From assembly GCF_034931365.1 (NCBI RefSeq), contig NZ_JAYGII010000004.1:106478-170477 (forward strand): a stretch of DNA of 64,000 bases, written 5' to 3'. Below the pieces are notes generated by a model. The model was given only the letters and a program-made list of their open reading frames with translations. It made no database searches and was not told the DNA's origin. Of the stretch, positions 24,436-33,186 are shown one piece after another. Position 1 is the stretch's first letter. The number at the start of each line of letters is the position of its first letter. Source of the DNA: Natronospira elongata. Its GTDB lineage: Bacteria; Pseudomonadota; Gammaproteobacteria; Natronospirales; Natronospiraceae. The position numbers and the translations under genes were made by a program.

Positions 24436-26916
24436 TTATTGACGATAACGATCCAGGAAGTTGATGGCATTGAAGGCATAGGCCGCTCGACTGACATCAT
24501 CCTCCGGATGGAAATGCGCGGTCAGCGTGGGCTCAAGATCAAAGGCTCCCTGCTCGATTCCGAACTCGGCCCGCATCAAGCGAAGGTCCAGAGCCAGCTG
24601 AACATGACCACGCAGCTCGACCGGCACCTGACTGTCGTCCTCAAGCGGCACGGCCTCGTCCTGGAAAGGCGCGGTAATGACCTCATCCTCCAGCGCTTGC
24701 CGGGCGGCCTCGGCTTCCGCCTCCAGGCCCAGGGCCTGAATCAGACTGAAGGCCAGCTCGGCGCGCCGTACACTGGCATCGCCATTGAACACACCCGTGT
24801 CATGGGGCATGACCGTGGCCCCCTGTTGCCCAACCAAATCCCGCAGGGGCCCACCCTGGGCCACCACGGCCTCGGCCGCGGCCTGAGCAAAGCCGGTCAT
24901 GTCCAGGATGGTGTCGCTGCCGTCGGTGGGACGGAACTGGCGAATAGCGCCGCCCTGCATCAGATAATCCGCCAGCTCGGCACGAGTAAGAGGCTCGTCC
25001 GGGGCATAACTGCCACCGTCACGGGCGTCCACCAACCGCTGACTCACGGCCTGTTCGATCAGGCCCTGGGCGGGATGCCCGGCAATGTCATCCAGGCCGG
25101 TAAAATCATCCAGGCGGATAAAATCCACACTCGCGTTGATGGTCCCGGGCGCCGCCGTACCATTAGTCACTCCAAGCGGATCGAGGGTGACACCGGAGAC
25201 GGCTCCGATACCGCTGACCTCAATGGTCCACTCACCGGGAATGGCGGGCGCGGTCACGGCAATACTCGGGCCCAGCAGGGGCAACGATATGGAGGAACCA
25301 TAGCGGTTGCCGTCCGGATCGGTCAGCGCGATGGCCACGGTGTTGTCGCTGACATTGGCACTGGCAACGACCGTGGAGAGACCGGAATCAACATGGAATG
25401 TTTCCACGTCCTTGGGTCCAATGGGCGAGAAGAACAGTTCGAAGTCCGGCCCACCGACGCGTGTCACCGAGGCCTCGGCATTGAAGTCCCGGTTGAGGTT
25501 GGTGGTCAGGCCATAGTCATCGCGAACACCGGCAGCCGCGGCCACCGCCGCATAGGCATTCACATAACCGGCACCCACTTCCCATTCCTCATAGCCGGGC
25601 ATGTTGGTGGCCGTATCCTCAAGTATCTCGATCACCTCGCTCCAGTGCAGGGTGGGATCGGCTTCCAGCATGAGCGCAACAATGCCGGACACATGCGGCG
25701 CGGCCATGGAGGTACCGCTGAGGCTTTGATAGAAAAGCGAGCCGGCCGGATCTTCCGGGTCATAGCCCAGCGGTGCGGTCGGATCGGTTTTGGCCTGGGC
25801 GGAAATCACATCCACGCCCGGGGCCACCACGTTGGGCCGATCGGTCCACTGGAACTGCTCGCCACCGATCTCCACCTGGCCACCACCGCCGCGCTTGCCG
25901 CGGGAGGAGAAATCCGCCAGCTCACCATCACGGTTGCCGGCGCCGACGGTCACGACCCAGGGTGCCTTCTTGAAGCTGCCGGTGATGGTGTCTTCGCCGG
26001 AGCCGGAGTTACCGGCGGAGAAGACCACGACCACATTGCGATCGGCCAGGGCCTTGGTGGCGATACTGGTGGGATGGTCCGGATCGAAGTCCGATCCGGT
26101 ATCACCCGGGCTGCCGAAGGAGTTCTGGACAATGCGGATGTTGTAGCGGAATTGATTCACCAGGGCATAATCAAAGCCACCCAGGGTATCCAGGATGAAC
26201 AGTCCGGCACCGGAGCCGTAGCCGATGATATCGGCGCCCGGCGCCACGCCTTCCTGCTCACCACCGGAGGCGGCACCGGTGCCGCCCACGGTCCCGGCCA
26301 CGTGCGTGCCGTGGCCACCGGCGATATCGGTATCCGGTACGTCTTCCACGTAGCTGATGGGCAGCATGCTGTCGACGCCGCGAAGATTGGTCTGGGCGGC
26401 AACGTTCTGCACGGTCTTGTCCGGATAGCTAAGGTCCGGGTGATGGCCGTCAACGCCGGAGTCATTCACCAGCACGCCGATGCCCATGCCCGAATAGGGC
26501 AATCCCATGGCGGTGCGAAGATTCTGATCACTCCGCATCCGGTCCACGCCGGTGAGTGCGGTACCATCAGCATTGTCATACTCCAGAGCCTCGTTCAGCC
26601 ACAGGGAGCGGACGCCATCGATATCACGCAGGGCGTCGATCTGATCCGGCGTGGCGACTACACCGGCTATGGGCAGGGCCTCAAAGTGCACACCGGTCAG
26701 CCCCAATGATTCCAGGGCGTCCAGCTGCGATTGTTCCAGGGCGCCATCGCCCTCGAAGCTGACTATGACTTCCAGGGTGTCACTGAGACTGCTGTTGCTG
26801 AGCTCATCCTTGAGGCTGTCACCGACGGTCACGGCAAGGACCGAGGCCGGCAGCATCATCGCCGCCGACAGGCCCAATGCCGAGACGCCGGCATAAAGGG
26901 ATTTTCGATTAAACAT
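24436..26916 (-). CDS. Secreted subtilisin-like serine protease (S8) with SLH-like repeats, paralogue
   Basis: Protease of 826 residues, colinear with and closely similar to the 21709-24174 product. It has a signal peptide (about 1-28, ending VLA), an I9-like propeptide, catalytic D152 (VNDSGVDGHHPDL), H202 (GGHGTHVAG), N303 (FSAGNSG) and S403 (SGTSMAAPHVSG), and the same beta-sandwich. The SLH-like tail shows YAPDEPLTRAELADYL and FHPEDDVSRAAYA. The ATG at 26916 has GGAGG 5 bases upstream. Conserved stretches such as DFSSRGKRGGGG and NLNRDFNAE in both copies point to tandem duplication. Confidence 0.92.
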   Translation of the reverse strand: MFNRKSLYAGVSALGLSAAMMLPASVLAVTVGDSLKDELSNSSLSDTLEVIVSFEGDGALEQSQLDALESLGLTGVHFEALPIAGVVATPDQIDALRDIDGVRSLWLNEALEYDNADGTALTGVDRMRSDQNLRTAMGLPYSGMGIGVLVNDSGVDGHHPDLSYPDKTVQNVAAQTNLRGVDSMLPISYVEDVPDTDIAGGHGTHVAGTVGGTGAASGGEQEGVAPGADIIGYGSGAGLFILDTLGGFDYALVNQFRYNIRIVQNSFGSPGDTGSDFDPDHPTSIATKALADRNVVVVFSAGNSGSGEDTITGSFKKAPWVVTVGAGNRDGELADFSSRGKRGGGGQVEIGGEQFQWTDRPNVVAPGVDVISAQAKTDPTAPLGYDPEDPAGSLFYQSLSGTSMAAPHVSGIVALMLEADPTLHWSEVIEILEDTATNMPGYEEWEVGAGYVNAYAAVAAAAGVRDDYGLTTNLNRDFNAEASVTRVGGPDFELFFSPIGPKDVETFHVDSGLSTVVASANVSDNTVAIALTDPDGNRYGSSISLPLLGPSIAVTAPAIPGEWTIEVSGIGAVSGVTLDPLGVTNGTAAPGTINASVDFIRLDDFTGLDDIAGHPAQGLIEQAVSQRLVDARDGGSYAPDEPLTRAELADYLMQGGAIRQFRPTDGSDTILDMTGFAQAAAEAVVAQGGPLRDLVGQQGATVMPHDTGVFNGDASVRRAELAFSLIQALGLEAEAEAARQALEDEVITAPFQDEAVPLEDDSQVPVELRGHVQLALDLRLMRAEFGIEQGAFDLEPTLTAHFHPEDDVSRAAYAFNAINFLDRYRQ

Positions 26917-26952
26917 GACTGCCTCCATAAGGCGGTTGTTTCGACGCCTCTT

Positions 26953-26996
26953 AGTAAGACAGAGGGGGCAATGAACGGGAATCGGGGAAAACCCCC
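26953..26996 (-). promoter_or_regulatory. GGGGGTTTTCCCC dyad and -10-like element of subtilase 3
   Basis: The minus strand has CTGGGGGTTTTCCCC (core 26984-26996). After 25 bases comes CTTACT (26953-26958), almost the same spacing as in front of subtilase 2. The sequence between dyad and -10 is unrelated in the two genes, which makes the shared dyad more telling. The core is 68 bp from the start codon. Confidence 0.5.
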
Positions 26997-27130
26997 AGAG
27001 GGGCGGATGATCTTCACCCAGCATGGGAGCTGGGCATCAATCGCTCACGGGCGAGGTGGGGGATTGGGTAGTGGGAGGCATGTCAGCCGATACCATGGTG
27101 GGCTTCGAGTGGGCTAGGACCCTTCGACGT

Positions 27131-27367
27131 CGGTGACGGATTGCGTCCCGGCTTCGGTCCTGGTGGGGGTCACCTTGGGCGTGCTAGTGGAGGGATTGGT
27201 TCTGTCTTATCTCTTGGTGCCGTCCGGAGGCTTTTGATCGCGAATAAATTCGCACCCACGGTGCCTATAGCGTATGCCGAAGCCGCCGTAGGAGCGGATT
27301 TATCCGCGATCTCCCCAGCCAAATCGAAGGCAATCTGATCATCAACTTGAATTTGCCATCAACAAGC
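27131..27367 (+). repeat. Right copy of the long direct repeat
   Basis: Same orientation as 18875-19216. After CGGCTTCGGTCCTGGTGGG it jumps straight to GGGTCACC, so the ~110-bp hairpin present in the left copy is missing. The junction falls within a run of Gs present on both sides, consistent with slippage or recombination removing the palindrome. Confidence 0.8.
27237..27310. repeat. REP doublet (REPIN-like), right copy
   Basis: ATCGCGAATAAATTCGCACC at the left faces GGAGCGGATTTATCCGCGAT at the right. It is 74 bp, exactly the length of the copy at 19086-19159, with a partly diverged middle. Confidence 0.8.
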
Positions 27368-27395
27368 ATGGCCAAGGTGACCATCACCAAAGGTA

Positions 27396-27506
27396 GGCCT
27401 AGGTGGCGACAGGCCTTTCCAAGACTGTGTGAGCCAGGATGGCGAACCCAGAGCCCCCAGGGATGGGTTTACGGCGTTCTTGGAAAGGCCTGTCGCCACC
27501 TAGGCC
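27396..27506 (+). repeat. 111-bp hairpin element, copy B (28-bp stem, 55-nt loop)
   Basis: Arms 27396-27423 (GGCCTAGGTGGCGACAGGCC...) and 27479-27506 are perfect reverse complements. The 55-nt loop 27424-27478 differs from the copy A loop (read in the same sense) at about five positions, two of them at the loop ends. The two stems differ at 13 of 28 positions, yet each is fully self-complementary. Flanks CAAAGGTA and GGAACGCAACCCGTCA match copy A. Confidence 0.9.
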
Positions 27507-27571
27507 GGAACGCAACCCGTCACCGACATAGAAAGGTCCTACCTAAGCCGAAGCCAAACCCACCTAATCCG

Positions 27572-28216
27572 CTAACTGATCAAACCCCGCTTCGCTGCAT
27601 AGCGAACCAGTTCGGCGGTATTGGCCAGACCCAGCTTGTCGAGAACCCGGCCGCGGTGGTTTTCGGCAGTCTTGACGCCGATATCCAGACGGCGGGCAAT
27701 TTCCTTGGTGGTGAGGCCTTCACAGACCAGGTGCAACACCTCCCGCTCGCGATCGGTCAGGCTGCCATAGGGGTCTTCGGCACTGCGGTGGGGGTTTCGC
27801 TGCTGCTCGGCCAAGACCTTGGCGGCATGGGCGCCGAAATAGGCCTGCCCCCGGGAGAGGGCATCCACCGCCCGGCGTAGTTCCTCACCGGCGCTGTCCT
27901 TGACCAGATAGCCGCTGGCCCCGGCCTGAATCAGCGGCAGCACGTATTCTTCCTCGTCGTGGTGGGTGAGCACCAAGATCCGGGTATCGGGGAGTTCGGC
28001 GTGGATGCGGCGAACCACTTCCATGCCGTGCAGCCCCGGCATGGAAAGATCAATAATGGCCACATCAGGCCGGTTCGCCAGGGCTTGCTCCACCGCTTCC
28101 ACACCATCAGCGGCCTGGGCCACCACCTGATAGCCTTCATGCTGCTCCAGCAGACTGACCAGGCCTTCACGAACGATGCTGTGATCGTCCGCGAGCAAAA
28201 GTCTAATGGTCTCCAT
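27572..28216 (-). CDS. NarL/FixJ-family response regulator
   Basis: Two-component response regulator, 214 residues. The receiver domain (1-120) has the acidic pair D10/D11, phosphoacceptor D56 (AIIDLSMPG) and the conserved Lys in VKDSAG. The LuxR-type helix-turn-helix spans about 148-210 (LTDREREVLHLVCEGLTTKE, IARRLDIGVKTAENHRG). It overlaps the histidine kinase gene by 14 bases. Its position between the kinase and the subtilase genes makes it the best candidate to bind the GGGTTTTCCC sites; this is inference. Confidence 0.93.
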   Translation of the reverse strand: METIRLLLADDHSIVREGLVSLLEQHEGYQVVAQAADGVEAVEQALANRPDVAIIDLSMPGLHGMEVVRRIHAELPDTRILVLTHHDEEEYVLPLIQAGASGYLVKDSAGEELRRAVDALSRGQAYFGAHAAKVLAEQQRNPHRSAEDPYGSLTDREREVLHLVCEGLTTKEIARRLDIGVKTAENHRGRVLDKLGLANTAELVRYAAKRGLIS

Positions 28217-28961
28217 CGCCCTCCCCCCTGTCGAGAACCAGGCTGGCGGATACCATGGTACCCCGGCCCGGGCTTGAGCTGATCAACAGTTCACCGCCGA
28301 ATAGAGAGACCCGGTCGCGCATACCGGCCAGGCCAATACCCCGTTCTTCCCGGGTTTCCACCGCCTCAGGATCAAACCCCTCGCCGTTGTCGCGTACCTG
28401 CAGCTCCAGACGATTGCCGATGCGGGTCAAACGGATATCAATACGCGTGGGTCGGCCATGCCGGACCGCATTGGAGAGCGACTCCTGGGCCACGCGGAAA
28501 ATCAGGGTCTCAGCGTCACTGTCCACCCCCACACTCTCGTCACCGGCGCGAACATTGACCGGAATCCCGTGAGATTCACGCACCCGTCGGGCCAGCCACT
28601 TGAGGGCCGGCACAAGCCCCAGGTCATCCAGCACGGGCGGTCGCAGCAGGCGGGACAACTCCCGAACCTCCTCCAGCGCCTGTCGGCATAGGCTTGCGGC
28701 GGCATCGCGGGCGGCCGAGTCGCCATCCAGGGACTCTACCCGGTGACAAAGGGCGGTCAGTGTCTGACCCACGCTGTCATGCAATTCGCGCGCGATATGA
28801 CGACGCTCCTCTTCCTGGACCCGCCACACCGAACGGGCCAGGCCGCCGAAGCGCTGCTGCACCTGGGCCAGCTCGGAGAACAGGGCATCATTCTGCTGCT
28901 CCAGCGCCTGCAGGCGGTCCGCGTCCTGCCGGGAACGGCGGCTAAGGCGCTTGAATATCAT
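28203..28961 (-). CDS. Cytoplasmic histidine kinase of the HisKA_3 (NarX/DegS-like) class
   Basis: Sensor kinase of 252 residues without a membrane segment or recognisable sensor domain. A short coiled coil (about 12-50) leads into the HisKA_3 dimerisation domain with phospho-H61 in IARELHDSVGQTL. It is followed by a HATPase domain with RVAQESLSNAVRHG, DNGEGFD and GIGLAGMRDRV. The ATG at 28961 has GGGAG 5 bases upstream; the GTG at 28967 is an alternative. It overlaps the Ser/Thr kinase gene by 20 bases, so its input may come from the STPK rather than from its own sensor. The cognate regulator lies directly downstream. Confidence 0.9.
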   Translation of the reverse strand: MIFKRLSRRSRQDADRLQALEQQNDALFSELAQVQQRFGGLARSVWRVQEEERRHIARELHDSVGQTLTALCHRVESLDGDSAARDAAASLCRQALEEVRELSRLLRPPVLDDLGLVPALKWLARRVRESHGIPVNVRAGDESVGVDSDAETLIFRVAQESLSNAVRHGRPTRIDIRLTRIGNRLELQVRDNGEGFDPEAVETREERGIGLAGMRDRVSLFGGELLISSSPGRGTMVSASLVLDRGEGDGDH

Positions 28962-31900
28962 TGCCACTCCCTTCCGCGACCCAGCTCACTGCCGCGGCCA
29001 CAAAGGCTGCCTGATATTCAGGCGACAGACCGCGCATGAGGCGTTGATGCTCATCGCGCATTGCCTCGCGGGCCTGTTCCGCAGCGGACTGATCACCCCG
29101 GGCCTCGGCAATCCGCATCTGCAGCAGCTGAAATTTCCAATTATCGCGCCACGGCGTCAGGCCGACCGGCGCCCGCAAGGACCGTCTCACGGTCCGCTCG
29201 GCCGCCTCCAGCTCCCCGGCGAGATACTGCGACCTGGCCAGCAAAGTGCGCGCCTCCAGATGCAGCGGCAGATGTCCCAGCTGTTCTGCTTGGCGGACAA
29301 GCCGCGCCGCCTTTTCCGTGGATTGTCCCGGCTGCGCGCTCAGTCGCGCCAGAGCTACCTTCAGCTGCTCCACCCCACTACCGGTTCGCTCGGCGTGATC
29401 TGAGGCCTGATCAAATCGTCCCTGGAGCCGGGCCAGATGCGCCAGCTGGGCATGATTGCCGCCCCGTTCCAGCCAGCTTTCGGCCCGCGCCAGGTACTCC
29501 TCGGCCTCGGCAGACCGGCCCAGCCATTGCAACAGTTCGGCATTGCGGAGACTGAATTCGGCCATGCCGCGAACGTCATCCATATCATCAAGAATGGCCA
29601 TCGCCTGCCGGTAACCGTCGAGAGCGACCGCAATCCGCCCCTGGTGATAGGCCACTTCGGCCAGGCTGCCCTCAACCGCCGCCTCACTGAAGGGTTGGCC
29701 ACCCTCACGGCTGATCTCAAGGGCCGTTAGCAGGGAGCGAATGGCCGCCTCCCACTCGCCGCGGGCAAGATGCAACTGCCCCAGGGTCTGGAGGGTGCCC
29801 ATCTCCCCTCTCGGGTTTTGCTGGTTCCGAAAATAGTCCAGGGCATTATTGGCAAAGACCCCGGCATTGTCATACTCACCAAGCATGAGATAGGCGAAGG
29901 CCACATTGTCTTCGCTTTGGGCCACGGCATGGGATCGCCCCATCCTGCGATAGAGCCGCAGGGCCTCGCGGAACTGGCTCAGGGCGGTGGCATAATCACC
30001 GCGCTCTTCCTCCAGCAAGCCGAGTTCCGTGTACAGATCCGCCAACCCCTCGGTATCCCCGAGCGCTTGGCTGATCTCCAAAGCGCGGTTGATGCTCGCG
30101 CGCGCGGAATCAAAATGACCGCTGATCATCTCCAGGCGGGCCAGATTACTCAGGCTTGCGGCCAGACCGCGTTTGTCACCGGCCTCGTCACGCAAGTCGA
30201 CGGCAGAACGATAATAGTCCCCGGCCAGTTCAAGCTCACCCAGGTGTTCATGGGCGATGCCAAGGGCATTCAAGACCTCGCCCCGCCCTTGAGGCCCGCC
30301 AACCCGGTTCTGGACCACCAGCGCGCGGACCAGGTAATCCTCGGCAGCCAGTCCGGGATTGCCCGAAATGATGGCGAACTTGCCCAGCAGGAACCAGGCG
30401 CGGGGGTGGGTGGCGTCACGGGCCGTCACTGCCTCCAGTTGCTCACGGGCGCGGTCGAATTCCCCCATGTCCCCTTTGAGTTCACCCAAGGCGACCCGGG
30501 CTTCCATGTCATTGGGGTAATCGGCCACCAACTGCTCGAGTGTCTCCCGCGCTTCCTCCATGGCACCCACCAGGCGGGCGTGTTGGGCTAGGGCCCACAG
30601 GACCTGGCGCCCTTCCTGGCCCTGCAGGCGGCCAAGGGCCTCTTCCGCTGCCTCAATAGCCGCCTCCTGCCGTCCAGCATCCGCATAGGCGGACGCCAGG
30701 CGGCTCCAGGCAAGCACGAATTCCGGGTCCGTCTCCACGGCGGTCTCGAGGACCGGAATCGCGGCGACGCTATTACCCAGTAGCAGGTGTTCCAGGCCGC
30801 GATCGTAGGCCAGCATGGCCTCCGGGTAGCCGGAATGAATGGTCGGCTCATGGGCCGGCTCTGCCGCGTCAAGAGCACTGAACAAGGTCCTGGCCAAGCG
30901 GGGTGCGTCAGCAACCGGAGTGTCCGCGCCGAATCGTTCCTGCGTCCTGGCAACCCTCTCACCACGGGCATCGGATAGATACAACTCCACCTGGACACGC
31001 TCCGGATCGCCCGCCATCCGGCCATGAACCACCCCCGATACTTCCAGCAGATCCGCCAACTGGCGGATCTCCAGGGGGCTGATGTCCTCGGGATCCAGTC
31101 TCAGATTGCGCATCAGCTGAAGCACCCGGAAAGAGTCCACCAGCTCCAGCGCCGGCTGTTCCGCCAGGGTCGCCGAGATGGCCTCGGCCAGGGAGCGGCC
31201 ACTCCAGCTCGCGGTGCCCTCGCCCTCCACGCTCAGGGGCAAGACAGCAATCCGTTCGGTCGGGGTCGGCTCGGTATCGGTGAGCGGGAAGCTGGGCCAC
31301 AACTGCCAGGCCAGCAAAGCGGCCAGGGTCACCACACCGGCCGCCGCTGCTCCCAGTGAGGCCCGACGCCGCACGCGCCGTCCCGCCTGGCCGCGACCCA
31401 GGTCACGGACCAGTTCCTTGGCATCGGCATAGCGATCCGCCGGATCTCGGGCCAGGCAGCGCCGCAGGATCCTGAGCATCCAGCCCGGCAGGGACACGGA
31501 CAGCTTGCCGGGATCAATGGCGCGGCCCGTGCTGCGCTGGGCAAGTATTTCCTCCAGGGTTTCGCCGCTGAAAGGCAGCCGGCCGGTCAGCGCCTCACAC
31601 AAGATCAGTCCCAGCGCATAGATATCGCTACGCCCGTCCACTGCCTCGCCACGCACCTGCTCCGGGGAGAGGTAATCAGGGGTGCCCATGATCTGGCCGG
31701 CCACGGTCAGACCGCTCTCCCGCATGGAGCGCGCGACGCCGAAATCGGTGACATGGGCGCGGCCGGACTCGTCCAGCAGGATATTGGCGGGTTTGAGATC
31801 ACGATGGACCACATCCTGATCATGAGCGGCGGCAAGGGCGCCGGCCACATCGGCGCCCATGGAGGCGGCTTCTTCGACCGACAGCGGGCCCTCGGCGAGG

Positions 31901-32265
31901 CGTTCCTTGAGCGTGCGACCGATGACCCGGTCCATGGTCAGGAACAGGGCATCACCGTCCTGGCCCATGTCGTGAATGCGGACCACATTGGGGTGACTGA
32001 CCTGGCGGGCAAGGAGAATCTCGCGCCGAAAACGTTCGCTGCCCTGTTGGGAGCGACCGCCCTCGGGCTTCAACAGCTTGACCGCCACCGACACGTCCAG
32101 CTGCTGATCATGGGCTTCATACACTACGCCCATGGCGCCCACACCGATCACATCATTAATCCGGTACCGCCCGGCCAAGACCGTCCCGGCCGGGAGCATG
32201 TCGGTGGCGGCGGTCTGGGTCAGCGTCCGCTCATGACCGGTGGTGCTGTGCTTGTCATTACTCAT
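28942..32265 (-). CDS. Transmembrane Ser/Thr protein kinase with TolB-like and TPR domains
   Basis: Hanks-type kinase of 1107 residues. Kinase domain at about 34-290: glycine loop GVGAMGVVYE, K63, HRDLKPANILLD (D156), DFG (D174) and GTPDYLSPEQ. One membrane helix lies at about 304-322. Beyond it, about 335-470 resembles a TolB N-terminal/FlgO-like domain (IAVLPLSVEG, SGVVHGRMAG), and about 480-1090 is a long array of TPR helices (ALGIAHEHLGELELAGDYYR and similar). The predicted topology puts ~780 residues in the periplasm. It lies between an FHA protein and a histidine kinase, so both phospho-relay types are combined in one operon. Confidence 0.92.
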   Translation of the reverse strand: MSNDKHSTTGHERTLTQTAATDMLPAGTVLAGRYRINDVIGVGAMGVVYEAHDQQLDVSVAVKLLKPEGGRSQQGSERFRREILLARQVSHPNVVRIHDMGQDGDALFLTMDRVIGRTLKERLAEGPLSVEEAASMGADVAGALAAAHDQDVVHRDLKPANILLDESGRAHVTDFGVARSMRESGLTVAGQIMGTPDYLSPEQVRGEAVDGRSDIYALGLILCEALTGRLPFSGETLEEILAQRSTGRAIDPGKLSVSLPGWMLRILRRCLARDPADRYADAKELVRDLGRGQAGRRVRRRASLGAAAAGVVTLAALLAWQLWPSFPLTDTEPTPTERIAVLPLSVEGEGTASWSGRSLAEAISATLAEQPALELVDSFRVLQLMRNLRLDPEDISPLEIRQLADLLEVSGVVHGRMAGDPERVQVELYLSDARGERVARTQERFGADTPVADAPRLARTLFSALDAAEPAHEPTIHSGYPEAMLAYDRGLEHLLLGNSVAAIPVLETAVETDPEFVLAWSRLASAYADAGRQEAAIEAAEEALGRLQGQEGRQVLWALAQHARLVGAMEEARETLEQLVADYPNDMEARVALGELKGDMGEFDRAREQLEAVTARDATHPRAWFLLGKFAIISGNPGLAAEDYLVRALVVQNRVGGPQGRGEVLNALGIAHEHLGELELAGDYYRSAVDLRDEAGDKRGLAASLSNLARLEMISGHFDSARASINRALEISQALGDTEGLADLYTELGLLEEERGDYATALSQFREALRLYRRMGRSHAVAQSEDNVAFAYLMLGEYDNAGVFANNALDYFRNQQNPRGEMGTLQTLGQLHLARGEWEAAIRSLLTALEISREGGQPFSEAAVEGSLAEVAYHQGRIAVALDGYRQAMAILDDMDDVRGMAEFSLRNAELLQWLGRSAEAEEYLARAESWLERGGNHAQLAHLARLQGRFDQASDHAERTGSGVEQLKVALARLSAQPGQSTEKAARLVRQAEQLGHLPLHLEARTLLARSQYLAGELEAAERTVRRSLRAPVGLTPWRDNWKFQLLQMRIAEARGDQSAAEQAREAMRDEHQRLMRGLSPEYQAAFVAAAVSWVAEGSGNDIQAP

Positions 32266-32310
32266 GTCGGCTCTGGCTGCCTGCGGTGGGCGTGGGACGT
32301 ATAAACCGCC

Positions 32311-33186
32311 TTATGACTGACGATAGGCGGGGAAGACCTGCTTTAGCAAGCGCTGCAGAGGCGAGTCGTTGCCAATCTCCGTGGCATGGGCGGGTGGCGG
32401 TGTCCCGAGTGCGAGAATTTCATCGCGCAGTAGCAAGCCACTGGCGGCAAGACCGGCCTGGGCCGCCAGCCCCTCCAGCAACTCGCGGTCCAGGCGATTG
32501 CGCGCCCCCGGGACGCGCTCACCGGCCAGCACGACCAGGCCAATCAGGCGCTCGGCGACCACCAGCGGAATGGCGACGTGACCTTTCCCCACATCCTGGT
32601 CGGACGGCAGCTGATAGACGGCCTCGCCGATTGAAGCCGCCTGGCGACAAAGACGCTTCGCCTCATCGTCCGGCGCGGTGGTTTCTTCCAGATCGGACAT
32701 GACCACCAGCTCGCCTCCAGCCTGACGGAGCCAGAGTGAACAGGCCCTGGCCTCCACCAGTTCCATCATGCCGCGCAGGGAGTCGGAAAGCAGCTGGCGC
32801 GCATCACTGAGATCCCGAAGCGGTCGTTCCAGCATCATCGCCGTTCGACGGCGCCTGGCCGGGGGGATATCACCCGACTCGTCATCCCGACTCCAGGCGA
32901 TGGGTACCCCACCCAGGCTCAACCAGCCGGCATCCGGCAATGCCGCTTCCAGCACCAACCGCCCATCCAGACGGGTTCCGTTCTTGCTGCCCAGATCTTC
33001 CAGCCACCAACCACCGTCACGAACATGAATGCGCAGGTGTCGGCGGGAGACCCGGGGATCATCAATGACGATGTCACAGGCCGGGTTTCGCCCCAGGCTG
33101 ACATCGGCCTTGCCGGAGATCCGGTGACGGACCGTGGCGCCGTCACGCCCGTAAACACTGAGGCGTGCGCCCAGGGCCTGATTCAA
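32311..33186 (-). CDS. FHA-domain protein with C-terminal GAF-like domain
   Basis: Cytoplasmic protein of 291 residues. An FHA phosphothreonine-binding domain spans about 25-95 (SLGRNPACDIVIDDPRVSRR, LEDLGSKNGTRLDG). The second half resembles a GAF domain (ACSLWLRQAGGELVVMSD, HVAIPLVVAERLIGLVVL, AAQAGLAASGLLLRD). It probably reads phosphorylation by the neighbouring Ser/Thr kinase. The start is a TTG at 33186 overlapping the upstream stop (TTGA); no ATG is available near the N-terminus. Confidence 0.87.
   Translation of the reverse strand: MNQALGARLSVYGRDGATVRHRISGKADVSLGRNPACDIVIDDPRVSRRHLRIHVRDGGWWLEDLGSKNGTRLDGRLVLEAALPDAGWLSLGGVPIAWSRDDESGDIPPARRRRTAMMLERPLRDLSDARQLLSDSLRGMMELVEARACSLWLRQAGGELVVMSDLEETTAPDDEAKRLCRQAASIGEAVYQLPSDQDVGKGHVAIPLVVAERLIGLVVLAGERVPGARNRLDRELLEGLAAQAGLAASGLLLRDEILALGTPPPAHATEIGNDSPLQRLLKQVFPAYRQS

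Larger units (their letters stand above)
26917..27571. other. 655-bp gap between subtilase 3 and the response regulator
   Basis: No gene is supported. The part next to 26916 is the subtilase promoter region. 27131-27367 is the right copy of the long direct repeat with its REP doublet. 27396-27506 is hairpin element B. The remainder (27000-27130 and 27507-27571) shows nothing recognisable beyond fragments related to the repeat flanks. Confidence 0.7.

Noticed and set aside
22123..26709. Two very long plus-strand frames (678 and 756 codons) across the subtilase genes
   Set aside because: They mirror the subtilase genes in the same relative frame, are Gly/His/Ile rich with no signal peptide or domain, and resemble each other only because the proteases are paralogues.
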